Assembly: GCF_030067675.1 (NCBI RefSeq)
Contig: NZ_JASJEV010000006.1
Coordinates: 62,001-126,000, forward strand
DNA from: Chelatococcus albus
GTDB lineage: Bacteria; Pseudomonadota; Alphaproteobacteria; Rhizobiales; Beijerinckiaceae
Reading direction: 5' to 3'
DNA: 64,000 bases
The notes beneath the pieces were generated by a model that worked only from the letters and a program-made list of their open reading frames with translations, searched no databases and was not told the DNA's origin. Position numbers and translations under genes: made by a program. How positions within the stretch are numbered: position 1 is the stretch's first letter; each line of letters begins with the position of its first letter. Below, piece by piece: positions 49,282 to 59,967 of the stretch.

Positions 49282-49303
49282 GAGCGCGTGCCCGACGCGG
49301 CAT

Positions 49304-49388
49304 GCCCAGGTGGCGGAATTGGTAGACGCGCTGGTTTCAGGTACCAGTGGCGCAAGCCGTGGAGGTTCGAGTCCTCTCCTGGGCACCA
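49304..49388 (+). tRNA. tRNA-Leu (anticodon CAG)
   Basis: The acceptor stem GCCCAGG (49304-49310) pairs with CCTGGGC (49378-49384), followed by discriminator A and an encoded CCA (49386-49388). The anticodon stem CTGGT/ACCAG encloses TTCAGGT with anticodon CAG at 49338-49340. A long variable arm and the GGTTCGAGTCC T-arm are typical of tRNA-Leu. It reads CUG, the dominant Leu codon in this genome. Confidence 0.97.
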
Positions 49389-49793
49389 CCGCCCCGTCCG
49401 AGGGTGCGGTGGGGCTGCTCTTGGGTGCCGCCTCCGTGTTTCATGTGAATCAGACGAGGCCGTCGCCCTTTGCGAGCGCGTGGTGGCTGGATGCGCGCTT
49501 TGCCCGCGCCAGCGAAGCGCGCGAATCGAGAGGGCGGTGGGACGGCAGGCAGGCGGCTTGGAAGGCCCGAGTGGTCTGCCCGTTGACACGCGCAGCTGCG
49601 CGTTCCTCCTCCTCATCATCATCATCATGCGCATCGCCGCCGCCGCCCGGCCGGCGGTGCCTTGTGACGCGGCCGGGCGGGTGTTAAAGGCCGCTGACGC
49701 CCTCGGGCCCGGAACGCAAAGGCATCAACGCCTCCAGGATCAATGTCTTCGGCGACGCGTGGCGTCGCCGGGCGCCACCGTGAACGGTTCTCG
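49389..49793. other. Non-coding region between tRNA-Leu and rnd
   Basis: About 400 bases with no credible gene. It holds a triplet run of (TCC)3(TCA)5 at 49604-49627, a candidate promoter for rnd (TTGTGA 49662-49667, N16, TTAAAG 49684-49689) and a perfect 9-bp hairpin CGGCGACGC-GTG-GCGTCGCCG (49750-49770). No U-rich terminator for the tRNA is visible. Confidence 0.55.
49662..49689 (+). promoter_or_regulatory. Candidate promoter of rnd
   Basis: TTGTGA and TTAAAG separated by 16 bases. The -10 box is identical to that of the tRNA-Leu promoter upstream. The start would be near 49696, giving a leader of about 98 bases with a strong hairpin. Confidence 0.45.
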
Positions 49794-50408
49794 ATGACCA
49801 TCCGTCTGCATCGCGGCGACCTGCCCGCCGGCCTCGATTTCGGTGCTTCCGTCGCCATCGACACCGAAACGCTCGGTCTCAATCCCCATCGTGACCGCCT
49901 GTGCGTCGTGCAGCTGTCGCGGGGCGACGGCACGGCGGACATCGTGCAGATCGTGAAGGGCGGCCCACGGCCGGACAACCTCGTGCGCCTGCTCGCGGAC
50001 GAGCGCGTGCTGAAGATCTTCCACTTCGCCCGCTTCGATCTCGCCGTGCTCTTCCAGGCCTTCGGCGTCATGCCGGGGCCGGTCTACTGCACGAAGATCG
50101 CCTCGCGGCTGACGCGCACCTACACCGACCGGCACGGGCTCAAGGACATCCTGCGCGAGCTCCTCGGCATCGAGATCTCCAAGCAGCAGCAGTCCTCGGA
50201 CTGGGGCGCCGACGAGCTGACCGACGCGCAGCTCGCCTATGCCGCCTCCGACGTCCTGCACCTGCACGCGCTCAAGAACCGGCTCGACACGCTTCTTGCC
50301 CGAGAGGGACGGGCCGAGATCGCCGCCGCCTGCTTCGATTTCCTGCCGACCCGGGCGAGGCTCGATCTCGCCGGCTGGCCGGAGGTGGATATTTTTGCGC
50401 ACAGTTGA
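49794..50408 (+). CDS. rnd: Ribonuclease D (short form)
   Basis: This 204-residue 3'-5' exoribonuclease of the DEDDy family carries the motifs AIDTETLGL (Exo I), FHFARFDLAVL (Exo II) and YAASDVLHLHAL (Exo III). It lacks the C-terminal HRDC domains of E. coli RNase D, as is normal in Rhizobiales. The role is tRNA 3' trimming or RNA turnover. The ATG at 49794 gives the conserved start. Confidence 0.93.
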   Translation: MTIRLHRGDLPAGLDFGASVAIDTETLGLNPHRDRLCVVQLSRGDGTADIVQIVKGGPRPDNLVRLLADERVLKIFHFARFDLAVLFQAFGVMPGPVYCTKIASRLTRTYTDRHGLKDILRELLGIEISKQQQSSDWGADELTDAQLAYAASDVLHLHALKNRLDTLLAREGRAEIAAACFDFLPTRARLDLAGWPEVDIFAHS

Positions 50409-50511
50409 CGGTGCGTTAATGTGCGTCGGGTAGAGGCCGTCACAACTTCGCCACCCCGCTGGGGCAGCGAGGACGGGTTTCGCGCCTCGGAACGATGAAA
50501 CGATCGATCAC

Positions 50512-51228
50512 GTGAGCGACAGCGCCACTCTTCCCACCGGCGGCGTCCCGCCGCGGCCGCCCGGCCGCGCCGGCGCGGAGCACGCAGCGGCCTATGCGGC
50601 GGCGCGGCGTCACAGCGCGCGCGTGCGCTTCCTCAAGCGGGCCATTCCGATCGGGGCGGTCGTCGCCATCGTCGCCGTGCTTGTCGTCGGCCTCTTCGAT
50701 CCCTTCGGGCGGCTGCAGGGCGTGACGCTGGGGCCGGTCAGCCTGTCCGGCACGAAGGTGACGATGGAGCAGCCGCGGCTCAGCGGCTTCCGCAAGGATG
50801 CCCAGCCCTACGAAGTGACAGCGGTTTCCGCCTCGCAGGATGTGCGCAAGCCGACGATCGTGGAGCTGAAGGAGCTCAAGGCCCGCGTCGCGCTCGACCA
50901 GAAGGGCTTCGCCCACCTCCAGGCTGCCACCGGCGTCTACGATACGCAGAAGGAGCAGCTCGAGCTCCAGCGCAATGTTCTGGTGCGCACTGACAGCGGC
51001 TACGATGCCAGGCTCCAGTCGGCATCCGTGGATTTCAAGGCCGGCACCGTCGTCTCGAACGAGCCGGTGCGGGTCGAGATCAAGGGCGGCACGATCGAGG
51101 CCGAGAGCCTGCAGGTGAGCGACAACGGCAAGCGCATCGCTTTCATCGGGCGGGTGCGCACCGTGTTCGATCGCGGTCAGTTCGGCGCGGGGCCGGCTGT
51201 CGCGCAGCCCGCGACGACGACGCCGTGA
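50512..51228 (+). CDS. lptC: LPS export ABC transporter periplasmic protein LptC
   Basis: This 238-residue bitopic protein has an N-terminal cytoplasmic stretch rich in Ala/Arg, one membrane segment (about residues 45-65) and an LptC periplasmic beta-jellyroll. It relays lipopolysaccharide from the LptBFG complex to LptA. The start is GTG at 50512. It heads the lptC-lptA-lptB-rpoN-hpf-ptsN cluster; lptF and lptG are not in the window. Confidence 0.9.
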   Translation: MSDSATLPTGGVPPRPPGRAGAEHAAAYAAARRHSARVRFLKRAIPIGAVVAIVAVLVVGLFDPFGRLQGVTLGPVSLSGTKVTMEQPRLSGFRKDAQPYEVTAVSASQDVRKPTIVELKELKARVALDQKGFAHLQAATGVYDTQKEQLELQRNVLVRTDSGYDARLQSASVDFKAGTVVSNEPVRVEIKGGTIEAESLQVSDNGKRIAFIGRVRTVFDRGQFGAGPAVAQPATTTP

Positions 51229-51344
51229 GGCACCCGGACCACGCTTGGCCGCATGGCGGCGGCGGTTCAGTATGAGACGAGACCATGGATTGCGGGCATC
51301 CGGGAATGCACCGGTGTCCGGCAGCGCAGCGTGAGACATTGGCC

Positions 51345-51956
51345 ATGAACCGATTGCCTACCGCCCTTCTCGCCCTGGCGCTCGCCTTGCCGGGCGGCAC
51401 GGCGCTGGCGCAGCAGAAGCCTCCGCCGGCGAAGTCCTCGCCCCTCGGCGGCCTCGGCTCCAACAGCAAGGACCCGATCAAGATCGATGCCGACCGGCTG
51501 GACGTCTTCGACAAGGAGCAGAAGGCCGTGTTCGCCGGCAATGTCGTCGCCGTGCAGGGGGAGACGACGATGCGCTGCTCGACGCTCACCGTCTATTACG
51601 AGCAGAGTGCCACCAAGGGCGCGGCGGGCGCCGCCCCCGCCGCGCAGGGGCAGGACAACAGCAACATCAAGAAGCTCGACTGCAAGGGGCCGGTGACCGT
51701 CGTATCCAAGGACCAGACGGCGACGGGCAGCGATGCTGTGTACGACCGCGTCGCCGACAAGGTCATCCTCTCCGGCAAGGTCACGCTGAGCCAGGGGCAG
51801 AACGTGCAGCAGTGCGAGCGCGTCGTCTACAGCCTCGACAGCAGCGTCGCGACCTGCGAGGCCAAGCCCGGCGGGCGCGTGCAGGGTGTCTTCGTGCCCG
51901 GCAGCACGCCCGATCAGGCGGCTGGCGCGCCGAAGCCGAAGGCCAAGGCCAACTGA
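51345..51956 (+). CDS. lptA: LPS transport periplasmic protein LptA
   Basis: This 203-residue secreted protein has a signal peptide (LPTALLALALALPGGTALA) and an OstA/LptA jellyroll. The conserved segments are DPIKIDADRLDVFDKEQKAV, then AVFAGNV, and VILSGKVTLSQGQN. It bridges LptC and LptD. A low-complexity Ala/Pro insert lies near residues 100-110 and the tail is Pro/Lys rich. The ATG at 51345 gives a normal signal peptide. Confidence 0.92.
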   Translation: MNRLPTALLALALALPGGTALAQQKPPPAKSSPLGGLGSNSKDPIKIDADRLDVFDKEQKAVFAGNVVAVQGETTMRCSTLTVYYEQSATKGAAGAAPAAQGQDNSNIKKLDCKGPVTVVSKDQTATGSDAVYDRVADKVILSGKVTLSQGQNVQQCERVVYSLDSSVATCEAKPGGRVQGVFVPGSTPDQAAGAPKPKAKAN

Positions 51957-52064
51957 CATCGTCCCTTGGCGTCGGGGCCGGCGCGACGCAACCACGCGGT
52001 CTATTGCGGTCGCGGCGTCGCTCGCCTACCTACGGCCGAACCATCCGATCCGTCGAGCCAGCTC

Positions 52065-52937
52065 GTGAAACTGCCCTTCAGCCGCTCCCGCGCCGACAAA
52101 CATGCCGAGACTGCCGCCCGATGGGCGGATGAGGTGGGCGGCGGGGCGCTCGCCGTCGACCACGTCGGGCGGACGTCACAGGCCGATCCGCAGTTTCGCA
52201 CCGATATCGGCGGCCCGGGCACGCTCGCCGTGCACGGCCTCAAGAAGAGCTATCGCGGGCGCACCGTGGTGCAGGACGCGGCGCTGCACGTGCGCAACGG
52301 CGAGGCCGTGGGTCTCCTCGGGCCGAACGGGGCGGGCAAGACGACGATCTTCTACATGATCACCGGGCTCGTCGCCGCCGACGCCGGCACGATCAGCCTC
52401 GACGGCCACGACATCACGCACCTGCCGATGTACCGGCGCGCCCGCCTCGGCATCGGCTACCTGCCGCAGGAGGCCTCGATCTTCCGTGGCCTCAGCGTCG
52501 AGGACAACATCCGCGCCGTGCTCGAGGTGGTGCAGCCGGACCGCAAGAAGCGCCAGGAGGAGCTTGATGCGCTCCTCAACGAGTTCACCATCGCACGGCT
52601 GCGCAAGTCGCCCTCCATCGCACTCTCGGGCGGCGAGCGCCGCCGCTGCGAGATCGCCCGCGCGCTCGCCGGCAAGCCGTCCTTCATGCTGCTCGACGAG
52701 CCCTTCGCCGGCATCGATCCGATCGCGGTGGGCGATATCCAGAATCTCGTGCGGCATCTGACGGGCCGCGGTATCGGCGTGCTGATCACCGACCACAACG
52801 TGCGCGAGACGCTCGGGCTCATCGACCGGGCCTACATCATCCACTCCGGCCGCGTGCTGATGGAGGGCACGCCCGAGGAGATCATCGCCAACGAGGACGT
52901 GCGCCGCCTCTATCTCGGCGAGGATTTCCACCTCTGA
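52065..52937 (+). CDS. lptB: LPS export ABC transporter ATP-binding protein LptB
   Basis: This ABC ATPase powers LPS extraction. It has Walker A GPNGAGKTT, a Q-loop (YLPQEAS), the signature ALSGGERRRCEIARAL, Walker B FMLLDEPFAGID and the switch His in ITDHN. The conserved LptB core starts at LAVHGLKKSYRGRTVV; an extra ~50-residue N-terminal stretch precedes it. The GTG at 52065 is a best guess; an earlier start in the open frame is possible. Confidence 0.95.
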   Translation: MKLPFSRSRADKHAETAARWADEVGGGALAVDHVGRTSQADPQFRTDIGGPGTLAVHGLKKSYRGRTVVQDAALHVRNGEAVGLLGPNGAGKTTIFYMITGLVAADAGTISLDGHDITHLPMYRRARLGIGYLPQEASIFRGLSVEDNIRAVLEVVQPDRKKRQEELDALLNEFTIARLRKSPSIALSGGERRRCEIARALAGKPSFMLLDEPFAGIDPIAVGDIQNLVRHLTGRGIGVLITDHNVRETLGLIDRAYIIHSGRVLMEGTPEEIIANEDVRRLYLGEDFHL

Positions 52938-52975
52938 TCCGGGCGGGCGTCGAGCCGCGCCGCATCACGCCGGCT

Positions 52976-53004
52976 TTGACGGCGGATCGCCGACCGGCTA
53001 GAGA
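52976..53004 (+). promoter_or_regulatory. Candidate rpoN promoter
   Basis: TTGACG (52976-52981) and TAGAGA (52999-53004) with a 17-base spacer. The start would be near 53011. Both candidate rpoN start codons (53031, 53076) are downstream. Confidence 0.5.
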
Positions 53005-53075
53005 GTCGACCCGAGGGAATAGCAAGAAGCGTGCCGCGAGGCGACGCTTCGGCAATCGGGGGTCCGCGGACGGCG

Positions 53076-54650
53076 ATGGCGCTCTCGCATCGTCTCGAAC
53101 TGCGCCAGGGGCAGTCCCTGGTGATGACGCCGCAGCTCCTGCAGGCGATCAAGCTGCTGCAGTTCTCGCACGTCGAGCTCGTCGCCTATGTCGAGGCCGA
53201 GCTCGAGCGCAATCCCCTCCTGGAGCGCGCCGAGGCTGAAGGGGAGGCGCCCGCCACCGATGCAGCCGGCGAGGCGGAGGCGTTCGATCCCGCCACAGGG
53301 CCGGATGCCGGCGACGAGCGGACCTGGTTTTCGCAGGAGCTCGAAACCTCGCGCGACGCCATCGAATCGGGGCTCGGCACCGCCCTCGACAACGTCTTCC
53401 AGGACGAGGCGCCGCACCGCACGGAGGCGGCGAGGCCGGCGGAGGACCTGCTCCCCGTCTCGTCCTCCCTGTGGAGCGGTGCGACGGCGGGCAGTTTTGA
53501 TGACGAAGGACCCGGCTTCGAGGCGACGCTCGCCGCCGATGTCGGCCTGCACGACCATCTGCTCGCCCAGCTCGACATCGCCACCGCCGATCCGGTGGAC
53601 CGCCTCATCGGTCGCCATCTCGTCGACGCGGTGGACGAGGCTGGCTATCTCGCCGAGGAGGTGGCGGCCATCGCCGAGCGGCTCGGCACGCCGCAGACGC
53701 GCGTCGAGGCCGTGCTCGCCCTCGTCCAGACCTTCGAGCCGAGCGGGGTGGGCGCGCGCGATCTCGCCGAATGCCTCGCCATCCAGCTCAAGGAGCGGGA
53801 TCGCTTCGATCCCGCCATGCAGGCGCTCGTCGCCAATCTGCCGCTTGTCGCCAGGCGCGACTATGCCGCCTTGAAGCGCCTGTGCGGCGTCGACGACGAG
53901 GATCTCGCCGACATGCTCGCCGAGCTCAGGCGGCTCGATCCCAAGCCCGGCCGCGCCTTCGGCGGCACGCCGCCGCAGCCGCTGGTGCCCGATGTCTATG
54001 TGCGCGCTGCCCCCGATGGCAGCTGGCTCGTCGAACTCAACAACGAGACGCTGCCGCGCGTCCTCCTCAATCACGCCTACTATGCCCGCGTCGCCCGCGA
54101 CGCCCGGCGCGACACCGACAAGACCTTCCTCGCCGACTGTCTGCAGAACGCCAACTGGCTGACGCGCAGCCTGGAGCAGCGCGCCAAGACCATCCTCAAG
54201 GTGGCCAGCGAGATCGTCCGCCAGCAGGACGCCTTCTTCGCCCAGGGCGTCGAATACCTGCGGCCCCTCAATCTCAAGACCATCGCCGACGCCATCGGCA
54301 TGCACGAATCGACCGTGTCGCGCGTGACCTCGAACAAGTCGATCGGCACGGCCCGCGGCGTCTTCGAGATGAAATATTTCTTCTCGGCCGCGATCGCCGG
54401 TGTGACCGGCGCCGAGGCCCACTCAGCCGAGGCGGTGCGCCATCGCATCAAGCAGATGATCGACGCCGAGCCGGTGAACGACGTGCTCTCGGACGATGCG
54501 ATCGTGCAGAAGCTCAGGGACCTCGGCATCGACATCGCTCGCAGGACGGTCGCCAAGTATCGGGAATCGCTGAGGATTCCCTCGTCGGTGGAGCGCCGGC
54601 GCGAGAAGCAGGCGGCCGCCGTCCGCAGCCCTGCGCGTGACGTCGGGTAA
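53076..54650 (+). CDS. rpoN: RNA polymerase sigma-54 factor
   Basis: This alternative sigma factor recognises -24/-12 promoters. Region I is the Gln/Leu-rich N-terminus ALSHRLELRQGQSLVMTPQL, an acidic region II follows (about residues 50-130), then the core-binding and HTH regions, and the RpoN box ARRTVAKYRESL at the C-terminus. Homology begins exactly at the ATG at 53076 (524 residues); a GTG at 53031 would add 15 residues. It lies between lptB and hpf. Confidence 0.96.
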   Translation: MALSHRLELRQGQSLVMTPQLLQAIKLLQFSHVELVAYVEAELERNPLLERAEAEGEAPATDAAGEAEAFDPATGPDAGDERTWFSQELETSRDAIESGLGTALDNVFQDEAPHRTEAARPAEDLLPVSSSLWSGATAGSFDDEGPGFEATLAADVGLHDHLLAQLDIATADPVDRLIGRHLVDAVDEAGYLAEEVAAIAERLGTPQTRVEAVLALVQTFEPSGVGARDLAECLAIQLKERDRFDPAMQALVANLPLVARRDYAALKRLCGVDDEDLADMLAELRRLDPKPGRAFGGTPPQPLVPDVYVRAAPDGSWLVELNNETLPRVLLNHAYYARVARDARRDTDKTFLADCLQNANWLTRSLEQRAKTILKVASEIVRQQDAFFAQGVEYLRPLNLKTIADAIGMHESTVSRVTSNKSIGTARGVFEMKYFFSAAIAGVTGAEAHSAEAVRHRIKQMIDAEPVNDVLSDDAIVQKLRDLGIDIARRTVAKYRESLRIPSSVERRREKQAAAVRSPARDVG

Positions 54651-54661
54651 CCCCTCCCGCG

Positions 54662-54690
54662 TTGACTTGGGCCAAGGCTCTTCTTACGAA
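54662..54690 (+). promoter_or_regulatory. Promoter of hpf
   Basis: TTGACT (54662-54667) and TACGAA (54685-54690) separated by 17 bases, starting only 12 bases after the rpoN stop. It suggests hpf can be transcribed independently of rpoN. Confidence 0.55.
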
Positions 54691-54765
54691 TCTAGGCAGA
54701 AGAACCTGCTGAACCGGCCCCTCGCACGGCGCCAATCCACGGCCGCCCAGGGAAGGGAGAAAACA

Positions 54766-55368
54766 ATGACACTGCGGGTTTCGGGGAAGAATCTGGACAT
54801 CGGTGAGGCTCTGCGGGGCCAGGTGGAGGAGCGTGTCGCGAGCGCGATCGCGAAATATTTCGAGGGGGGATACTCCGGCCACGTGACGGTCGCGCGCGAA
54901 GGCACCGGCTTCCGCACGGACTGCGTGCTGCATCTCGCCTCGGGCATCACCCTCGAAGCCTCCGGCATGGCCCACGATGCCCATGTCAGTTTCGACCAGA
55001 CGGCCGATCGCATCGAGAAGCGGCTGCGCCGCTACAAGCGGCGGCTGAGAGACCGCAGTGCCGCCAACGGGGCCGCCACGGCCACCCGGCTTCTGGCCGC
55101 CCAGGGCATGCCCGCCTATGTGCTCGAAGCTCCCGGCGAGGAGGAGGAGTTCGACGAGGGCTACCACCCCGCTGTCGTGGCCGAGACGACCAAGCCCTTG
55201 CACGTCCTGTCCGTCAGCGACGCCGTCGTCGAGCTCGACCTGACCGGCAAGCCGGTGGTGGTTTTCCGACACGCTGGCAGTGGACGCGTCAACGTCGTAT
55301 ATCGTCGCCTCGACGGGACCATCGGCTGGGTCGACCCTCCGGCCGCTGCTCCCACGGACCAAGCCTGA
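54766..55368 (+). CDS. hpf: Ribosome hibernation-promoting factor, long form
   Basis: This 200-residue protein has an N-terminal YfiA/HPF domain (LRVSGKNLDIGEALRGQVEE) and a C-terminal ribosome-dimerisation domain (VLSVSDAVVELDLTGKPVVV), i.e. the long HPF type that forms 100S ribosomes in stationary phase. The ATG at 54766 follows GGAAGGGAG. It lies between rpoN and ptsN as in most alphaproteobacteria. Confidence 0.95.
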   Translation: MTLRVSGKNLDIGEALRGQVEERVASAIAKYFEGGYSGHVTVAREGTGFRTDCVLHLASGITLEASGMAHDAHVSFDQTADRIEKRLRRYKRRLRDRSAANGAATATRLLAAQGMPAYVLEAPGEEEEFDEGYHPAVVAETTKPLHVLSVSDAVVELDLTGKPVVVFRHAGSGRVNVVYRRLDGTIGWVDPPAAAPTDQA

Positions 55369-55444
55369 CCCAAGCGTCGGCCTCGCCGGATCCTTCGCCC
55401 GGCGCCCCGCCCGGGAGCGGCTGCACGCAACCTGTTTCGAGACG

Positions 55445-55912
55445 ATGCCCCTAACCGATCTCCTCACGCCCGACGCTGTCCTGCCGGCGCTGAAAGTGAA
55501 CGGCAAGAAGCAGGCCCTCCAGGAGCTGGCGGCCCACGCCGCGCGCCTGACAGGGCTCGACGAGCGCGACATCTTCGAGACGCTCCTGCAACGCGAGCGC
55601 CTCGGTTCGACGGGAATCGGCGAAGGCATCGCCATTCCCCACGGCAAGCCGGCGCGCATCGACCGCCTGTTCGGCCTGATGGCGCGTCTCGAGCGCCCCA
55701 TCGACTTCGAGGCGCTGGACGGTCAGCCGGTCGACATCATCTTCCTGCTGCTCGCGCCCGAAACGGCGGGAGCCGATCATCTGAAGGCCCTCGCCCGCGT
55801 CGCCCGCATCCTGCGGGAGCCCGGGGTGCTGGAGAAAGTGCGCGCCACGCGCGACGCCTCCGCGCTCTATGCGGTGCTCACCCAGAGCTCGGCCTCCACC
55901 GCAGCGGCGTAG
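55445..55912 (+). CDS. ptsN: Nitrogen-regulatory PTS enzyme IIA (PtsN)
   Basis: This 155-residue EIIA-Ntr protein of the nitrogen phosphotransferase system has its phosphorylated His at residue 66 in GEGIAIPHGKPA. The start at LTDLLTPDAVLPALKVNGKK and the internal LLLAPETAGADHLKALARV are typical. It regulates potassium transport, nitrogen and stress responses through protein contacts. The ATG at 55445 matches the conserved start. Confidence 0.95.
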   Translation: MPLTDLLTPDAVLPALKVNGKKQALQELAAHAARLTGLDERDIFETLLQRERLGSTGIGEGIAIPHGKPARIDRLFGLMARLERPIDFEALDGQPVDIIFLLLAPETAGADHLKALARVARILREPGVLEKVRATRDASALYAVLTQSSASTAAA

Positions 55913-55933
55913 CCGCAACGCCCGGATCCGGAC

Positions 55934-56956
55934 TCAGGGTCGCCACAGGCGCGCCTGCCAGTCGAGAAGATAGAGGTCAGGCCGCTCGGCGATGGCGGCG
56001 AGGCCGTGCAGCACGGCATCCGGTGTCGTCACGAGGCGCAGCGGGATCGCGCGGACGAAGGCGGCGACGGGTGCCTTGGCGGCGAAGGCCGCGCGGAAGG
56101 CGGCGGCGTCGATGAGCGGTGCGAGCCGCGGCAGAATGCCGCCGGAGAGATGCACGCCGCCGGCCGCGCCGAAGGCGAGCGCCATGTCGCCCGCGAAGGT
56201 CGCCAGGAGGTGCAGAAAGGCCGCCACCGTCTCGCGGCAGTCGGGCGAATGGCCGGCGAGCGCCGCCTCGGTAATGGTCGGGCCGTCGGTCTCCACGGGG
56301 CGCCGGCCCGCCACGGCGAGGCGCGCCCGATGCAGGCGGGCGAGGCCTGGACCGGACAAGAGCGTCTCTGCCGTCACACGACCGTCGATGCGCTCGATAT
56401 GGGGCCAGTAGGCCTCTTCCTCGGCATTCGCGGGGCCGATGCCGACATGGCCGCCCTCGCTTGGCAGGGGCAGGAAGCGTCCGTCCACGTCCGCCAGGGC
56501 GCCGACGCCCAGGCCCGTGCCGGGGCCGAGCACGACACGCGTTCCCCGCCGCGGCGCCAGATCGGGCGTCAGGTCGAGGAAACCATCGGCCGGCAGGGCC
56601 GGCAGGGCGAGAGCCTGGGCCTCGAAATCGTTGAGGAGGAGCCCCTGCGCGAGCCCGAGCCCCCGGGCGATCTCCAGCCCGTCGAGCGTCCAGCCGGCGT
56701 TGGTGAGGACGATGCGCCGGCCGTCCAGGACCGGCCCCGCTCCGCAGAGCAGCATGGACCGGGGGGCGGCTTCCCGCACGGCAGCCAGACTGGCGGCGAG
56801 GGCAACCTCGAGCCCGGCGTGGTCGTGCGTCGCCTGCGTCGGCAGCCGCGTGAGCCCGGCGCCCGGCGCCGGCAGGAGTGCGAAGCGGGCGTTGGTGCCG
56901 CCGATGTCGCCGACGAGCACGGGATGGGGGAACAGGCCCCGTTCGACGCGAACCAT
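55934..56956 (-). CDS. glk: Glucokinase
   Basis: This 340-residue ROK-independent glucokinase of the GlkA type phosphorylates glucose. The phosphate-1 loop is VGDIGGTNARFAL near the N-terminus, and the segments NDFEAQALALP and LGPGTGLGVG follow. It converges on ptsN and is divergent from fumarase. The ATG at 56956 was chosen; an upstream start at 56992 is possible. Its product, glucose-6-phosphate, also feeds OtsA. Confidence 0.94.
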   Translation of the reverse strand: MVRVERGLFPHPVLVGDIGGTNARFALLPAPGAGLTRLPTQATHDHAGLEVALAASLAAVREAAPRSMLLCGAGPVLDGRRIVLTNAGWTLDGLEIARGLGLAQGLLLNDFEAQALALPALPADGFLDLTPDLAPRRGTRVVLGPGTGLGVGALADVDGRFLPLPSEGGHVGIGPANAEEEAYWPHIERIDGRVTAETLLSGPGLARLHRARLAVAGRRPVETDGPTITEAALAGHSPDCRETVAAFLHLLATFAGDMALAFGAAGGVHLSGGILPRLAPLIDAAAFRAAFAAKAPVAAFVRAIPLRLVTTPDAVLHGLAAIAERPDLYLLDWQARLWRP

Positions 56957-57123
56957 GAATGCCTTGTCCCGCGAGCCTCGCCCTGCGGTCAAGACCCTGA
57001 AGGCACAGGAGGTCCGGACCGACTTGGAATGATGCGAAAGAACCCGTAAAACGCCCGCCGGTCGTCCCGCGCCATGGGTGTCGCCGCCTCCATCGGGATC
57101 GTCCCGCGCAATCCTGCCAAGGA

Positions 57124-58755
<1,632 letters not shown>

Positions 58756-58781
58756 GCCGCCCGCTCCATGGCGAAGACAAG

Positions 58782-58812
58782 GAAGGCGCTGCGGCCGGGC
58801 CGCAGCGCCTTC
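58782..58812. terminator. Bidirectional intrinsic terminator between fumarase and potF-like gene
   Basis: GAAGGCGCTGCGGC and GCCGCAGCGCCTTC form a perfect 14-bp stem with a 3-base loop (CGG). It lies between convergent genes; short T-rich tracts flank it on the forward side (TTGCTT), so it probably serves both. Confidence 0.8.
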
Positions 58813-58866
58813 TTGCTTACCCCATCGCCGGACCCGATCCGGCACGCCGGATCACTCTTGCCGGTC

Positions 58867-59967
58867 TCACTTGCCCGTCTTGACCTTGGTCCACAGGCGC
58901 GTGATGGCGCGCTGGGCCTTGTCGTCGTAGGCCGTGTTCGTGAAGAGGCGCTTGAAGGTGGCCTCGTCCGGATAGACACCGGCGTTGTTGCGCACCTCGG
59001 GCTTCACCAGGTCCTTCGCCGGCAGCACGCCGTTGGCATAGGAGACGAAGTTGGAGTTCGCCGCGGCCACCTCCGGCTTCAGCATGTAGTCGATGAAGGC
59101 GTGCGCCTCGCCCACGTTCTTGGCGTCAGCCGGGATCGCCATGGAGTCGAACCACATGAGCGCGCCTTCCTTCGGGATGATGTAGGCGACCTCGACATTG
59201 TTCTTGGCCTCCTCGGCGCGCTTCTTGGCCTGCAGGATGTCGCCCGAATAGCCGACCGCCACGCAGATGTCGCCGTTGGCGAGCGCGTTGATATATTCGG
59301 AGGAGTGGAACTTCTTGATGTTCTTGCGCGTCTTGGCGAGCGCGTCGGCCACCTTCTGGAAGTCCTTCGGATCCTTCGAGTCCGGGTTGAGGCCGAGATA
59401 GTTGAGGATGCCGGGGAAGAGGTCCTCCGGCGAATCGAGCATGTAGATGCCGCAGTCCTTCAGCTTGGCGGCGATCTCCGGCTTCATCACGATGTCCCAG
59501 GTGTTGAAGGGCGTGTCGCCCAGCCGCTCCTTCACCTTCTTGACGTTGATGCCGATGCCCGTGGTGCCCCACATGTAGTTGACGGCATATTGGTTGCCCG
59601 GATCGAAGACCTGCAGGCGCTGGGCGATGTCCGGCCAGATGTTCTTGGCGTTCGTGAGCTTCGCCTTGTCGATCTTCTGGAAGACGCCGGCCTTGATCTG
59701 GCGCTGCAGGAAGGGGCCGGAGGGCACCACGATGTCGTAGCCGGACTTGCCGGCGAGCAGCTTCGTCTCGACGATCTCGTTGTTGTCGTAGGTGTCGTAG
59801 ACGACCCTGATGCCCGTCTCCTTGGTGAAGTCCTCGAGCACCTTGGGGTCGATATAGTCAGACCAGTTGTAGACGTTGACGGTCTTCTCCTGCGCGGCGG
59901 CGGCGCTGGCGAGCACGAGACCGAAGGCGAGCGAGGCGAAGGAGCGGAGAAGGTCGGCGCGGATCAT
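58867..59967 (-). CDS. Polyamine ABC transporter substrate-binding protein (PotF/PotD-like)
   Basis: This 366-residue periplasmic binding protein has a signal peptide (LLRSFASLAFGLVLASAAAA). The mature start EKTVNVYNWSDYIDPKVLED is highly conserved in PotD/PotF, as are IRVVYDTYDNNEIVETKLL and YMWGTTGIGINVKKV. It most resembles the putrescine-binding PotF group. The ABC transporter genes potGHI are not adjacent, so it is an orphan here or the rest is elsewhere. Confidence 0.92.
   Translation of the reverse strand: MIRADLLRSFASLAFGLVLASAAAAQEKTVNVYNWSDYIDPKVLEDFTKETGIRVVYDTYDNNEIVETKLLAGKSGYDIVVPSGPFLQRQIKAGVFQKIDKAKLTNAKNIWPDIAQRLQVFDPGNQYAVNYMWGTTGIGINVKKVKERLGDTPFNTWDIVMKPEIAAKLKDCGIYMLDSPEDLFPGILNYLGLNPDSKDPKDFQKVADALAKTRKNIKKFHSSEYINALANGDICVAVGYSGDILQAKKRAEEAKNNVEVAYIIPKEGALMWFDSMAIPADAKNVGEAHAFIDYMLKPEVAAANSNFVSYANGVLPAKDLVKPEVRNNAGVYPDEATFKRLFTNTAYDDKAQRAITRLWTKVKTGK

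Noticed and set aside
49604-49628. TCC/TCA triplet run as a CRISPR or satellite array
   Set aside because: It is a short microsatellite-like run of eight triplets with no spacers; noted but not a repeat system.
49203-49634. Minus-strand frame containing PGEDSNLHGLRHWYLKPARL
   Set aside because: This peptide is the antisense reading of the tRNA-Leu gene, a well-known annotation artefact.
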